Source: Mugil cephalus (lineage: Eukaryota; Chordata; Actinopteri; Mugiliformes; Mugilidae). From it: a stretch of DNA of 64,000 nucleotides. The stretch covers positions 18,335,001 through 18,399,000 of the forward strand of contig NC_061779.1 in the NCBI RefSeq assembly GCF_022458985.1, read 5' to 3'. A program made the position numbers and the translations under genes. Below are positions 37,324-49,887 of the stretch, piece after piece. A model generated the notes under the pieces. That model searched no databases and was not told the origin of the DNA. It was given only the letters and a program-made list of their open reading frames with translations. Every line of letters starts with the position of its first letter. Positions within the stretch are counted from its first letter, which is position 1.

Positions 37324-38760
37324 ATGACTGTGTTGTCCCAGGAGAACCAAGAAGAGACTGTGGTCGTTACTCCTTTGTTGCAAGATGCTGCTGACTTGGA
37401 TACGGCGGACCAGGAGTGCAGCGAGAGGGTGGTCATCAACATCTCGGGGCTGCGTTTTGAGACGCAGTTAAAAACCCTCTCCCGCTTCCCCACCACGCTT
37501 TTGGGGGATCCGCGTAAAAGGATGCGTTTCTTTGACCCGCTGAGAAACGAGTACTTCTTTGACAGGAGCAGGCCGAGCTTTGACGCCATCCTCTATTATT
37601 ACCAGTCGGGAGGGAGGCTTCGGAGGCCCGTGAGCGTACCTGTGGACATTTTCCTGGAGGAAATAAAGTTTTACGAACTAGAGGAAGAGGCCATTGAACT
37701 TTTCCGAGACGACGAGGGCTTGGCCAGAGAAGAGGAGCGCCCGCTGCCTGATAATGAGTTTCAGCGCCAGTTGTGGCTCCTGTTTGAGTACCCAGAAAGT
37801 TCTGGACCCGCACGGATGATCGCCATCGTGTCAGTTATGGTTATTTTGATATCCATTGTTATATTCTGCTTAGAGACGTTACCGGAGTTTAGAGAAGTCC
37901 CCGCAATTCCCGACAATCAACTCAATGTAAGCGCTCCGGGCAGTGTGCCCAGTCCATTCACAGACCCGTTCTTCATGGTGGAGACACTTTGCATCGTGTG
38001 GTTCTCTTTTGAATTCACCATGAGGTTTCTGTCATGTCCCAGTAAAGCAGCTTTCTTTAAGAACATCATGAACCTGATCGACGTGGTGGCCATAGCCCCG
38101 TATTTCATCACGCTGGGCCTTGATCTCGCGGAGCATCAGGGCAGCAGTCAGCAGGCTGCGTCTCTGGCCATACTGAGGGTCATTCGTCTGGTCCGAGTTT
38201 TCAGGATTTTTAAACTCTCCCGACACTCCAAGGGCCTGCAGATTCTCGGGCAAACGCTCCACGCAAGCCTCAGGGAGCTGGGACTGCTCATATTTTTCCT
38301 GATTATCGGAGTTGTTTTATTCTCCAGTTCGGTTTATTTTGCTGAGGCAGAAGACACAGAGTCCGTATTTACTAGCATCCCAGATGCGTTTTGGTGGGCG
38401 GTGGTGACGATGACCACAGTTGGTTACGGTGACATGTATCCCACCACAATCGGGGGCAAATTCGTCGGATCTCTGTGCGCAATCGCCGGGGTGCTAACCA
38501 TAGCGTTACCTGTCCCCGTGATTGTGTCCAATTTCAATTATTTCTACCACAGAGAGAACGAGGACGAGGAAAACGTTCAGTACGTACATGTGACTTGTGG
38601 GCAGCAGCAGCAGCCCTCCTTCGGTGAAAGCGGTTCCACCAAAAGTAACCAGTCGCTCTCCAAAACGGAGTCCTATCAGGAGAGCGACGACTTGGAAACT
38701 CTGACAAATCCGAAAGTGATTCCAGTGGAGACATATTCGGGGCAACTGACCGATGTGTAA
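37324..38760 (+). CDS. kcna6: Shaker-type voltage-gated K+ channel, Kv1.6-like
   Basis: 478 residues, intronless like other Kv1 genes. The T1 tetramerisation domain is at ~34-130 ([26 protein letters not shown]). S1 is at ~165-186, with a sequon (NVS, 201-203) in the S1-S2 loop. The S4 sensor has regularly spaced arginines at ~283-300 ([20 protein letters not shown]). The pore helix and filter TVGYGD lie at 365-370, with Tyr372 at the outer TEA site. The S6 PVPVIV gate hinge is at ~396-401. The C-terminus ends in a PDZ ligand (LTDV). The stretch [11 protein letters not shown] after S6 corresponds to the QYTHVTCGQ block I recall from Kv1.6, supporting kcna6. The S1-S2 and S3-S4 loops are much shorter than in human KCNA6 (529 residues). 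It forms delayed-rectifier tetramers in neurons and can mix with other Kv1 subunits. An a or b ohnolog assignment is not possible here. Confidence 0.9.
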   Translation: MTVLSQENQEETVVVTPLLQDAADLDTADQECSERVVINISGLRFETQLKTLSRFPTTLLGDPRKRMRFFDPLRNEYFFDRSRPSFDAILYYYQSGGRLRRPVSVPVDIFLEEIKFYELEEEAIELFRDDEGLAREEERPLPDNEFQRQLWLLFEYPESSGPARMIAIVSVMVILISIVIFCLETLPEFREVPAIPDNQLNVSAPGSVPSPFTDPFFMVETLCIVWFSFEFTMRFLSCPSKAAFFKNIMNLIDVVAIAPYFITLGLDLAEHQGSSQQAASLAILRVIRLVRVFRIFKLSRHSKGLQILGQTLHASLRELGLLIFFLIIGVVLFSSSVYFAEAEDTESVFTSIPDAFWWAVVTMTTVGYGDMYPTTIGGKFVGSLCAIAGVLTIALPVPVIVSNFNYFYHRENEDEENVQYVHVTCGQQQQPSFGESGSTKSNQSLSKTESYQESDDLETLTNPKVIPVETYSGQLTDV

Positions 38761-40750
38761 AGAAGACAATTTAATTATGGTGAGTTGTTCTTCCAAAAGA
38801 CGTGCAGTTTAGGCTTCTTCGTGCCGGATGCTGCAGGTGTTATATACAAGTTGTCTCAAGTGGTTGAGTAACGCGGAGCGTCAGAGACTCTCTCTACAAT
38901 TCAGTGCAGTTCAGTTTCCCACACCAAAAAGAGTTTCTCCTCTGCGTTATGAGAATAAATAAATAAATAAATAAATAAAAATACACCACTGCACATTTTC
39001 ACACACGTGCGCAATTGGTGCAAGACAGTATAAACGAGTTGGGAGGTGTTGACAAGCAGTACTTGAACCACATAACCAAACTCTTCTGTCTAAAGGAATA
39101 CTGCAGTGAGAAATTAATCTGGGGGATATCTTTGTTGGCTTCGGTTTCACGGTTAAGTTTAATAATGTGTCATACCACTCCCATGCGCTCCCGTGGTTTT
39201 GTTTGTTTACGCACAAAGAAATAGCCTCACAAACCACAGCTTACATTTCTATTGTTAACCAGTACTTTTGCAAACCCCAATCTTTGTGTAAAGTAGGGAG
39301 AGGGAAGGTCATCTGCACGTCAAAGCACCCATTACGCACGAGGCAGCATGCTTTCCACTCTGGGACGCACGGCCAAAGACCGATTCAGACACATAAACTA
39401 AGGCAATAATTGTTGTCACATTAGAGCTGGGACTTATACAGGTCATGTGTGTGAGTGTGTGTGGGTGTTTGGCATGCGTTATACTCCAGAGAGCTGGTTG
39501 CAGGTTCTTGTGTTTGGGGTTTCGTGCCAAATGTTTACACGTGCACACATAACTTCTAACCACTTTGCAAAAGAATGTTTACATTTTGCCTCTGGCCCCT
39601 TCAGCTCTTCTTTAGAGACTTATTTGCCTCCTGGCTGGTACATTTGTCGCCAGGACGTTATTGGTCATAGTAAGCAACTCCTATTTCAGAATAAGAAGAT
39701 TCATATCTCATAATCACAGATTGATTGTTGTATGTTTATGAGAGAAAGCACCTTGGTTTTGTTTGTAATGCGCTTCAACGTTAATCTGACGAGAGCAAAC
39801 GAGCTCAGAGCGCCACTGTGTGGAGGATTAATATTCCTGCAGACAGCTCCTCTCCTCAGACTCTTCAGTGTGCAAAATTAACACTTTAACTCGAGTATCT
39901 TTGCACTGTTGCACTTGGCCTTGGCTGATTTAAGCATAAGCCCCCGAGATCACAGTGTTTGTGTCCGGATGCTTGCGATGGTTAACTAGGCCCACTAGAT
40001 GTCTGACTGCTCCCTCTCACCTCCTGATCTTATAACACAGTGGCTTTTGTTCTCTGCTTACTTGCAGGAGGCAGACGGTACAACAAGATACAAGTGTGGC
40101 ATTCTCCTCTTCTCCTTCTTCTCCAAACGTACAGGATCACTTTTTCACGGATTAATGTTGCATTGCCAGTGTTGTAGTCTACTGTCTACTGAGACTTGAT
40201 GGTGGAAACGCATAGAAAAAGGGTTCAGCCATGCCTTGATGGACTTTGTGTGTCTCATCCGTAGAGAGAAACAACATTCTTCTGTGCAGTTTTCACAAAT
40301 GACCACGCTTTCTTTGTGTAAAAGCCTTGTGTATATATTGTTTTTGTAACTCTTAACTGTCATGCAGCTTCTAATGCACAGTTGCAACTGAACTCTGTGT
40401 TGTTCTACAAACATTCAGACTGCATCAATGTAAACGCGTTATAATGCACCGTCTGCTCGACAGGAATTCACTGTGGAATTTAAAATGTAATAAAATATTT
40501 ATTTTTCTAATTTAAACACGAACATGAACTTAATCTAATCCTTTTCTTTTTTATAAATGAACTATGAACAAGAAATTATACCAGTCGTCATTTTGTATTA
40601 TTATTATATTTTTATTTCATTTTTTTTATTTTAATCCATGCACATTCATTAGTTCAGTACACTTCATCGCTTTTGGTGCTGAATAATGGAAGAAAGGGCG
40701 CAGAAGCAGACATTGGATTGTCTTGCCACAAAGGCTATTAACTTAATAAA
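38761..40750 (+). promoter_or_regulatory. kcna6: Probable kcna6 3' UTR and poly(A) signals
   Basis: AATAAA hexamers occur at 40489-40494 and 40745-40750, with no gene between the stop codon and them. An (AAAT)n microsatellite lies at about 38953-38980. The extent is inferred. Confidence 0.4.
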
Positions 40751-41399
40751 ATGTCATAGTGATAAGTGCGTGAGGGGGTGGGGGTGGGGGGCTTATTAAG
40801 TTGGAAGTGCATTTTACCTGATTCTGCATTGAGTGTGTGGTTTAGACAGAATACAGACCTTTGTTGTGACTCAGGTCAGCTCCTCGCAGATGTTTATAGG
40901 CCCAGATAAACCATGAAGGTCAGCAACGGATGAGCACCACGAATCTCCATGAACTTATTTGTCATGCCATTTTATTCTAACAACTTGGTCTTTGTGTTCT
41001 TTCGGGATTTGTAGTTTTCTGGGGTGAATCAATCATCTTCGCTGTCCGTGGTGCTGAAAGTAATCCTCCACCCTCTGCAGAGAGTTACGACAAATGCGCT
41101 GCGTTTTTCCTCATACCTGCTTGGCTTCTTTGGCCCAATGTAACAACCACTTCTCACTCGGAAGCTATTTTAACTCACAGAGTGTAGTGTCATGTAGTAT
41201 CACATATAGGGCGTGAGGCTTGCGCAGCCTGGATGCATGCTCACGACATGATGTTTCATATCCTTGTTAACGATTTTTAACCTTTCTCTCCTTTCACTAT
41301 GTTAAAAAAATATATATTAAATGACATTTGGTGTCACACAGACTCGAGTGTAGATTAGCTCATTTTGCGTAATCCTAAAACCGTGACATGACGGGATGA

Positions 41400-42314
41400 A
41401 AATGTGATGTTTTAATCTCTAATCAGTGTGTGATCATTTTAAATTGAGATGTTACACAAGGTGGCTCCAGAGCATCTGTCTCTCTTTGCAGTCGGATTGC
41501 GCCAGTGCTGGCACACAAGCGCTCTTGTTTTTGTGGTGTATGGAGAACTTCTGGCGGCGTGTTTTAGTAGAGCCGGTCTGCATTGCGTCGAAACCCTCCA
41601 ACTCCTCCTCCTCCTCCTCTTTCTGCCGCCCTCCCTCTCTTTCTCCACTCCTCACCCCTCCTCTCTTTTCCCTCGCCTCCCCTGCACTCGCATGTACAAC
41701 GCACAGCAAAACATGCTTGACATTGTGGAGAAAACATTTGGACCTCGCCGCCACACTCGCCTCCCTCTCGGCCGTCCGTTTTGATTTTCTTTTTTTTTTC
41801 CTCACTGCGCTCCGCATCCGCGCTGTGCTGAAACACATTGTGCCCGTCATCTCGTCTAGTGGCAAAAAAGAAAAAAACAAAAAAACCCCAGCAGATTTCT
41901 GCTGATGCAGTGATGTCTGGAAATGTCAAGGGCTCGCTTATTGCACCTTAATGTATCTCTCCCCCCCGAATTGCAGCGCAAGATTTTCTCCTGCGGTATA
42001 CTGTAAGCTGCTCACACCGCCGTGCCGCCGCGCAAACAACTACCGTCGCTGCAGCTTTGTGATCTTCTGTTTTCGCTCATTTAACATCTCAGGCTCTCCT
42101 CATTAGACTCTACTGACTTCACTCTGTTTCATCTCATTTTACATCCTTCCCGTGGCGATGAGCACAGTAAATCTTTAGTTTTTTTTTTTTTTTTTTTTTT
42201 CTTGTGGTAGGTGCAATGTAAAGTTGCCACATGACACCCACTACTGGCGTCCTGCTGTTGGATGATTTTACTCGAGGATAAGACGCATTCAAGACCTTCC
42301 CAGATCAACCCACG
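41400..42314 (+). promoter_or_regulatory. kcna1: Probable kcna1 promoter and noncoding exon 1
   Basis: The exon end is marked by the donor cacg|gtaagc at 42315, matched by an acceptor at 42981. Upstream lies a C/T-rich, CpG-containing stretch (41590-41830) with a (CTC)n run and a T run at 42180-42200. The transcription start is not identifiable. Open frames on both strands here are low-complexity artefacts (Ser/Pro or Glu/Arg). Confidence 0.4.
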
Positions 42315-42981
42315 GTAAGCCTAAAATCTGCTGACTTATACAATCGGTTAGGTTACTGCTTTAATCAACAGCTTCTTATGATGTAAAGACACCACAACAC
42401 CACTGTGCTGCAATTTTTTATTTTCTATTTGTCAGACATTTAGACATTTTCTCCGCATTGGGCCTGTGGGCTGCACGCATGTAGGAACAGGAGTTGGTTT
42501 AATATCAAATGTTATGCGTCACATAATTCACAGAGTGGCGTAGGATTAATCACTGTCCTGTCTGGAAACTGAAAAAGTCAACATTCGTACAGTGAAGTCA
42601 GGACAAGATCAAACTGAATAATGTAGAGGAATGTGCAAGGGAACATGTTGTACAAGAAGATCACAGTAAAGTCACTACCCAGGACAGCAGAGAGATTTTT
42701 TAAGTGTTTATATGAGAGAAATACCGAGGAGATGTTTTGCTGTTTGTGATATATTTACCTTCACTAATGGATAACTGCACTAATTGCGGGATGAGAGAAG
42801 TAAATAAATAAATAAACTGCAGAATATGCTGAGCCAGCAAATATCTTGGCTGTTTGATCCCATTATTTCCTCCCTCCCTCCCCCCCTCTGCTTCTCTCTT
42901 TCTCTCTCTGTCTCTCCCTCACTCTACTCTCTCCCACTCTCATTCCCTCTCTCTCGGTCTTTCTCTCTTTCTGGATGACAG
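42315..42981 (+). other. kcna1: kcna1 5' UTR intron
   Basis: A gtaagc donor and a long pyrimidine tract (about 42870-42974) precede the acceptor gatgacag. The intron is 667 bp. The resulting exon 2 contains 277 bases of 5' UTR, including (CTC)n blocks just before the ATG at 43259. A leader intron in an otherwise intronless coding gene matches mammalian KCNA1. Confidence 0.6.
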
Positions 42982-43258
42982 AGGCAGCAGCAACAACAGC
43001 TGCAGATGCACCGGAGAGCAGCAATGGTCAAGTCAGCGAGAACCGCAGTGGAGCCGCACTGAGGCAAAGCAGCCAACCCGCCCTCTCGTATCTGGGGACG
43101 TCTCCAACATTTTAAGGGGTGTGGGAAGCTGAGGAGTGGAAAATTTCCCCCAATCCTGAATGCCTGCTCAGTCAGCCTAACCAACATCCCACAACACAAT
43201 TCCTGCTCCTCCTCCTCCTCCTCGTCTTTCACCACCTCCTCCTCCTCCTCTTCCCAAA

Positions 43259-44734
43259 ATGACAGTAGTAGCAGGAGATAACATGGACGAGACCTCGGCT
43301 GTCCCGGGCCACCCTCAGGACACCTATCCCCCAGACCACAATGACCACGAATGCTGCGAGAGGGTGGTCATCAACATAGCCGGCCTCCGGTTCGAGACTC
43401 AGCTGAAAACTCTCTCCCAGTTTCCGGAGACGTTGCTGGGCAACCCCAAAAAGCGGATGCGGTACTTTGACCCTCTGAGAAACGAGTACTTCTTCGACAG
43501 AAACCGCCCCAGCTTCGATGCCATCCTGTACTACTACCAGTCAGGGGGGAGGCTGAGAAGGCCGGTGAACGTCCCTTTGGATATGTTCTCAGAAGAGATT
43601 AAATTTTACGAGCTGGGAGTGGACGCGATGGAGAAGTTTCGTGAGGATGAGGGTTTCATCAGGGAGGAAGAGCGACCTTTACCCGAGAAGGAGTTCCAGC
43701 GTCAAATTTGGCTCCTCTTCGAGCATCCAGAAAGCTCAGGCCCCGCCAGAGGGATTGCCATCGTGTCTGTGATGGTAATCCTGATTTCAATAGTCATATT
43801 TTGTTTAGAGACTTTACCACAGCTGAAAGAGGACCCGATGGGTCGATTTGAGAGAGTGGGGAACACTACTGTTTATTATAAGCCAAATATCCTCACTGAC
43901 CCCTTCTTTGTCATCGAGACACTCTGTATAATCTGGTTCTCCTTTGAGTTGATAGTACGCTTTCTGGCATGCCCAAGCAAACCAGCCTTCTTCAAGAACA
44001 TGATGAACACCATCGACATTGTGGCCATTATCCCTTATTTCATTACACTTGGCACTGAACTGGCTGAAGACCCAGACAATGAGGGCGTGGGGGAGCAGGC
44101 AACATCTCTGGCCATACTCAGGGTGATCCGTCTGGTCAGGGTGTTCAGGATCTTCAAGCTGTCACGACACTCCAAAGGACTCCAGATCTTGGGGCAGACC
44201 CTCAAGGCCAGCATGCGAGAGCTGGGTTTGTTGATCTTCTTTCTGTTCATCGGAGTCATCTTGTTCTCCAGCGCTGTCTACTTTGCCGAGGCAGAGGAGG
44301 AGGGATCCTACTTTGGCAGCATCCCGGATGCATTTTGGTGGGCTGTTGTGTCCATGACAACTGTGGGCTATGGGGACATGGTCCCGGTCACTATAGGGGG
44401 CAAGATTGTAGGATCTCTGTGCGCCATCGCTGGAGTGTTGACCATTGCACTCCCGGTGCCCGTCATCGTCTCCAACTTCAACTACTTCTACCACAGGGAG
44501 ACGGAGGGAGAGGAGCAGGCCCAGCTGCTCAACGTCAGCAATCCCAACATCCCCTCCGAAACCAACTCCAGCCGCCGTAGTTCGTCAACCGTCAGCAAGT
44601 CAGAGTACATGGAGATCGATGGAGACATAAACAATAGCATCGACAACTTTAGGGAGGCAAACCTCAGAACTGGCAATTGCACTATAGCCAACCAAAACTG
44701 TGTAAATAAAAGCAAGCTGCTTACAGATGTTTAG
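43259..44734 (+). CDS. kcna1: Shaker-type voltage-gated K+ channel Kv1.1
   Basis: 491 residues in one exon. The T1 domain is at ~34-130. S1 is at ~165-186, followed by an S1-S2 sequon (NTT at 202-204). The S4 sensor is at ~285-306 ([20 protein letters not shown]). The filter TVGYGD is at 368-373 and the S6 PVPVIV at 399-404. The tail ([15 protein letters not shown], then [15 protein letters not shown]) is diagnostic of Kv1.1 and ends in a PDZ ligand. It makes axonal and juxtaparanodal low-threshold K+ current with other Kv1 and Kvbeta subunits. One oddity is Val375, where mammalian Kv1.1 has Tyr379, the external TEA-binding residue. Ile396 (codon ATT at 44444-44446) matches the mammalian I400V A-to-I editing site. 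The a or b ohnolog is undecided. It is 4.5 kb downstream of kcna6 in the same direction, as in mammals. Confidence 0.96.
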   Translation: MTVVAGDNMDETSAVPGHPQDTYPPDHNDHECCERVVINIAGLRFETQLKTLSQFPETLLGNPKKRMRYFDPLRNEYFFDRNRPSFDAILYYYQSGGRLRRPVNVPLDMFSEEIKFYELGVDAMEKFREDEGFIREEERPLPEKEFQRQIWLLFEHPESSGPARGIAIVSVMVILISIVIFCLETLPQLKEDPMGRFERVGNTTVYYKPNILTDPFFVIETLCIIWFSFELIVRFLACPSKPAFFKNMMNTIDIVAIIPYFITLGTELAEDPDNEGVGEQATSLAILRVIRLVRVFRIFKLSRHSKGLQILGQTLKASMRELGLLIFFLFIGVILFSSAVYFAEAEEEGSYFGSIPDAFWWAVVSMTTVGYGDMVPVTIGGKIVGSLCAIAGVLTIALPVPVIVSNFNYFYHRETEGEEQAQLLNVSNPNIPSETNSSRRSSSTVSKSEYMEIDGDINNSIDNFREANLRTGNCTIANQNCVNKSKLLTDV

Positions 44735-47700
44735 ACACTAGTTAGGACCTTTAGGATCGCTGTGGGACTGTAACATGTGGAGTAGACCATCAGTTAGGAA
44801 TGCTTCATTTACTTCCCCAAAGCTCTCTATGGCATTAGGCCTACAACTATGCTCAGCTATACGGAAAGGAAAAGAAAAAAAAAACAAAGCTGTTAGAGTA
44901 TATGACAGGTAGATAGAATAATTAATTCTTCTGATCCTACAAATATATAGTTATATCAAAAAGAAAACATTGATTATTACTCATATACACGGCTCCCTCG
45001 AGGACGCAGAGCACACACTGTCTTATCAGACGATGGCGTGATAATTAAAATCATATGCATGGAGTACAGATAACATTTCAGCAAGTTGCACAATGCACCA
45101 GTAACGACTGCAGACATGCAAGCATCTGCAGCCGAGTGGTAAGCGCCAAGAAGTTAGGAGACCCCCTCCCCCACCACCACCACCACCACCCTTTCTCCTC
45201 CCTCCTCTCCTCTCCCCCTACAGAGGATCTACTACTCAGCAAAGCACCTTATACGAGGAAGACTGATCTCTCTTGTTTGGATGTAAACAGATGGTGATCT
45301 ACTTGCTTCATGGACATCTGCAATGCTGCTGTTTTCCAGCAGTTGCTGTAATTGTGTTATCACCAAGTGATTCAATGCCATGCCCTTTAGATGCAACACA
45401 GCACAACGAGCGCAAGTGAGCTTCACACGAGCATGATTAGAGACTTTCCATTTTGATACCGGCATGCACGAGACATATCTCACATAACTGGAAAGGATGT
45501 ACTTTTGGATACCTGCCTCCATCCCCCTCCCTTCTCATCGGTTTTCATACTGAGTGCACTGGATGAGTTTTTAATTTGAAAATGCTAATCATTTAGAAGT
45601 ATAGAAATTGAATGTTAAATCTTAAGGGAACAGTACATTAATGAGATCATAGCATGAAAAAAAACGTAACCTGCATTATGGTCTATCGACTAAGATACTT
45701 TTGTATCCTGGTATATTTAATGCATGACGTGAGTATACAGCTTGTTGCAATTCAGGCACTCTGCAGTGCCCTATTGTCAGGGAAACTAAGGAAATCAAAT
45801 TCTGAATGTTTCTGAATTCAAATATATCCAAACCCACCTTGAAGATGCAGAGTTTCTAATTTTAAAAGTAGACGAGGAAACTAAATATTATCAAAGATGC
45901 ATATAATCATAATAAGCACCAATTACAGTATTAGTCAATAGTGCAGTGCATGGACCTTCTTTGAACAAGAACAGTTAACATGTTTTTCGTCATGCTTCCA
46001 TCTCCACGTCTAAGTTGAGCACATATTGGTTTGGAGTCCACTGAAAAACGATTGATACCAAATTTCACTTCAGATCTGAGAGAATTATTCTGACATTAGT
46101 TGCGAGTGCCTTTATCCCTTTCACCAATAGGACCAGTGAAAGTGCCTCTGTGTACAATGTGTGCTTGAGCAGAGCTGGTTACCTTCTGTTGTAGAGTCGA
46201 CACACCGTTGGTCGCGACGTTAATGATGCCCGATGAGCAAGGTTGAAGCAGCAGGTGATTGTGGTTGAGAAAAGGAAGAAGAAAAGATGATCCATGCTGT
46301 CATGCACAACCCAGTTTCCATGCTGTCACGCACTTAATTACGCCCTTAAGCAGCAATGTATTGTACTCTGCATGTTTACCATTCCAATTCAAAAGGGAAT
46401 ATCCATAGTTGTGTTTCTTTTTTTTTGTTTGTTTGTTTGTTTTTTGACAAACTCATGCCGTTTCTTTGCGCACCACGCATCCTTTCAGGGTCTCTACCTC
46501 AGTGAGGTCATTGCAAACTTGCTGCAGAGCTGCAAGCTTCAATGCAGGGCTTCCTATACCATAATGCAAAATGGAACCTTAAGTGTAAACTGCAGTCATG
46601 CAATATTGAATGTGAGAGTCCCAAAGCATAGCCTTTACACAAGCACTTAGGACAAATAGTGTACCACAATCCTGCTCCTGTTTTTCCCACTTAAAGCTAC
46701 GCACAATCAGGATATTCATTTGTAGAGAGTTTGTCTGAAGATTGCGTGACTCTCCTGACGGGACGAGGTTGACTGTTTTTCGTGTAAGTTTCTTTGGAAC
46801 GCGCCAGGTTACTTTTGTGTCGCGGGAGAACACCCGAATGTGTTGAAGCGCATCTGTGTGGAATGCAGCGGAGACATTTAACTAAATCCGTCACACTGCA
46901 ACTATCGGGCATTACGATGCACGCGGAAGTGCAGCCCATCTATTTGCACAGCTGTTTCTTTTCGGTTGCTTGAACTACTTTGCTTTACTGGTGACTTTTG
47001 TTTTTCTTTGTCACTGTGCTCTCGCTCGTTTGCATAGTTTCTCCACATCCTGTTCCGGGCAGGCGAACTTCAGATAGATTAGTATTATTAATATTAGACT
47101 ACTTGAAAATCTCCAGCTACTGTACGTTAATCTGCACTCAGTATTGAGAGTTTTGTACTGTTCTTTCTTCAGTTTTGTATTGTTTTGAATTATTTAGCAT
47201 TCTCCTGAAAAGGTCCTGTAAGAAAAAAAAGCTCCACTGCAGTGCTGCTTGAATGTCACAGTTGTTTCTGTTCGGCTGTTCCTCGCGGTGGTAGGACAGG
47301 ACTGCGTTAGTTGTCTTCTCACCACGACGTTACTTGTTTTGGAAAAGACGACTTTCCATTCAGCTACTTCTGTTCTTGTCGTTCTTGTTGCTGGTGTCTG
47401 GTTGGATAGTTCACAGCCTGTTTTATTTGGAAATGATCTTTGTACTGTACTGCTGAAGAGTGTCTGCCTCAGGCAAGGTAAACATGCTAGGTGTCTTGTC
47501 ACAACATCATTCCACTTGTCTAGACTTTATTCGAAAAGAAGGACACTCCTAGTACCCTATAACATATAATATATATATATATAAATATATAGAATGATAC
47601 AAGTAAATTTTAGTAGTCTCATAAATGCAGCTATCAGGAAACATTTCGCTTGGTCACGTGTTTCTCAAAAACATTGACTCTGGAAGGCAGTGACGGGACG

Positions 47701-48064
47701 AAACAGTCCATCACGAGATGAAGAAATCCTCACGTTTGCTGTCGCTGCTCTTGCTGTGGGGGCATGTATGGACGGTGCTATGCATTCACTTACTTACCCA
47801 ACGGAAACATGCATTCTTAACAGCAATAGAATAACAAACAACATCTTGTTGTTGTTGCTTTTTTTGTAAAAATAGGAGAAAAAAAACAAAGTCTATCTTG
47901 AATGTCAGAGAAACTGCAATCACTTGACAGAAACTCACAACAGGGCTGTTTATGTACCAACCTCCTCACCTTTGTTCTGGGATTTTGTAAGGTCAAATGT
48001 AGAGGCTGACATTTCAGTGAGAGAAACCTGTAAAACAAAAAAAATGCATATATATATATGTGTG

Positions 48065-48104
<40 letters not shown>

Positions 48105-49840
48105 ATAAAAATATAGGCTTTGTAATAGCGGCAGTTCCCATTAAGCAACCCCCCTGGTTGGAGCGGAGATGACTTCGCTGTCAGGAACAAACGCTGCTAG
48201 TCCCAAAGGAAGAGCCCATAATGCACTTTGAGAGAATCTATCTTCAGTTCACCGGACTGATCAGCTGTTAAGAGAGAAAACTCAGAGAAGGTGCCTAAAT
48301 TGTTCTATACGTTCATTCGTTCAGCTTACTGTCAGATGTTATGCTTCTGCAAACATACGCGAGTTCGAAGACCTAAAAGAAAAAAAAAAAAAAAAAAGAA
48401 ATGACATCGGGGAAGAAAAAAAAAACATGAAATGTCATGAGAACAAAAATGCAATTTAGCTATAATAAGATAAGAAAAGTAACCACTATATACTGACGTT
48501 ACGTATGAAAAACAAGAAGTTTAATGTGTGTTCTTATTTTCCTCTGTTTTGTTTTTTGGTGGCACTGTAACATGACTGATTTAAGAAGAACATGCCTTAT
48601 ACTGGAATATCAAAACAATATGTTCCTCCAGCAAGCCATGATAATGAACCTACTGTATTATGATCATTTGCTATACTCTAGAAGATATGGACAAGAAGTG
48701 TACTATTATAAAAACACACGGTTTTGTCCTTTTGGTTTCAAGAAAAAGAAAAAGAAAACACTGGATTCATTCAGACGCCATGTTCACATGTTTTCAGATC
48801 TCTACTGCTGAACCTTCTGCTATAATGTATCTCTACAGAAACCTACTGGTCGCAAAAAACTGCATGGTCGACGGAAGACTGCATGAGCTTTGCCTTTCGA
48901 GCTGTGGATCAACTATAATACAGTTGCGTCATTTTTAAAAAAGAAACCCTTGCTTTCATCTGCACCAAGGCTTCCTGTAAGGCCCTGTTCAGAAGTTGCG
49001 TCGCGAAGCGTGTCCTCTCGCCGGATTTCTCTTTTTGGGGGGGAGTGGGCGCCCGACCTCGTCACCGAGGCGGCGCCGGGGGTCATTGGAGAGCCGCAGC
49101 ACGCCGCCTGCGCGTGGCGCGCTGCGGGCTCTGGACCTGAGCGAGGACATCAAGGGCTAGTTTCTTCGACTTTATCTCTATTTCTAGGACTGAAATGCTC
49201 TTGCAAGTGACATTTCGCCCGTTCTCATCTCAGTCTAGGCTGTAGTGATACTGTGCTGTGGGAAACATGTCCATCGTGTCTAAACAGGGCCGCACACGCA
49301 CACACGCGCACACACAAACACACACACACCCACACCCTCCTCCGCACTTCACTGGTTTTGAGGCATTCTTGTCTGTTAAAAAAAAAAAGTCTGGATGTTG
49401 GATTTGCTTTTCTTGCCTGCTGAGGAGGCGCTGGACGGGATCGAACGTCGGGATGTTGTGCGCCTCACCCGCCGGAGGTGACCGCGCGCGCGAGGAGCTC
49501 TTGTTTGTGTTAAACGTGCGGTGGCTATGAGTTTGTCTTTATGTGTCGAGGGTGCGCACTTGGCCGCGAGGTAGGGAAGCTGGGCCTTTTTCTGGAGCAG
49601 AGTGTCGAAGGACTGTCGGACTCTTCTGCTCTTCTTTTCATCCACAAGCAAGCCGATTGTGTTATCTGATCCAGCCGTCATTGTCATGTTGTGTTTACCC
49701 AGGATTATGCTACAATGTGTTCAGTTTGTCAGATGATGACAAAGGCATGGTCTGTGATCTATGCAAGGGTTATTTATGTTTTCTTTTTCTTATATGATTT
49801 CATCTTACATTAACTTCAATAAATTTTTAAGGATCTGCTG
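44735..49840 (+). promoter_or_regulatory. kcna1: Probable long kcna1 3' UTR
   Basis: No gene interrupts the ~5 kb after the stop codon. The first good AATAAA in suitable context is at 49818-49823. Long 3' UTRs are usual for Kv1.1. Within it are (TA)n runs at 47567-47590 and 48050-48101, and a GC/CpG-rich island at about 49000-49140. Continuity as one transcript is inferred, not shown. Confidence 0.4.
48050..48101. repeat. (TA)n/(TG)n microsatellite
   Basis: Alternating TA with a short tgtgtg interruption. It is at risk of being read as an Ile-Tyr repeat in both strands. Confidence 0.9.
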
Positions 49841-49860
49841 GTGTACGCTTATTTCGGGCC

Positions 49861-49887
49861 GGGGGGGGGGGGGGGGGGGGGGGGGGG
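49861..49887. repeat. Poly(G) tract
   Basis: About 27 consecutive guanines ~40 bases after the proposed kcna1 poly(A) signal. Length may be affected by sequencing. Confidence 0.9.

Noticed and set aside
37020-37589. 189-codon minus-strand frame
   Set aside because: Antisense to the 5' part of kcna6, whose sense protein is unmistakable.
41426-41929. Several overlapping frames up to 159 codons
   Set aside because: All come from the (CTC)n/pyrimidine-rich leader of kcna1; Ser/Leu/Pro or Glu/Arg/Lys biased in opposite strands.
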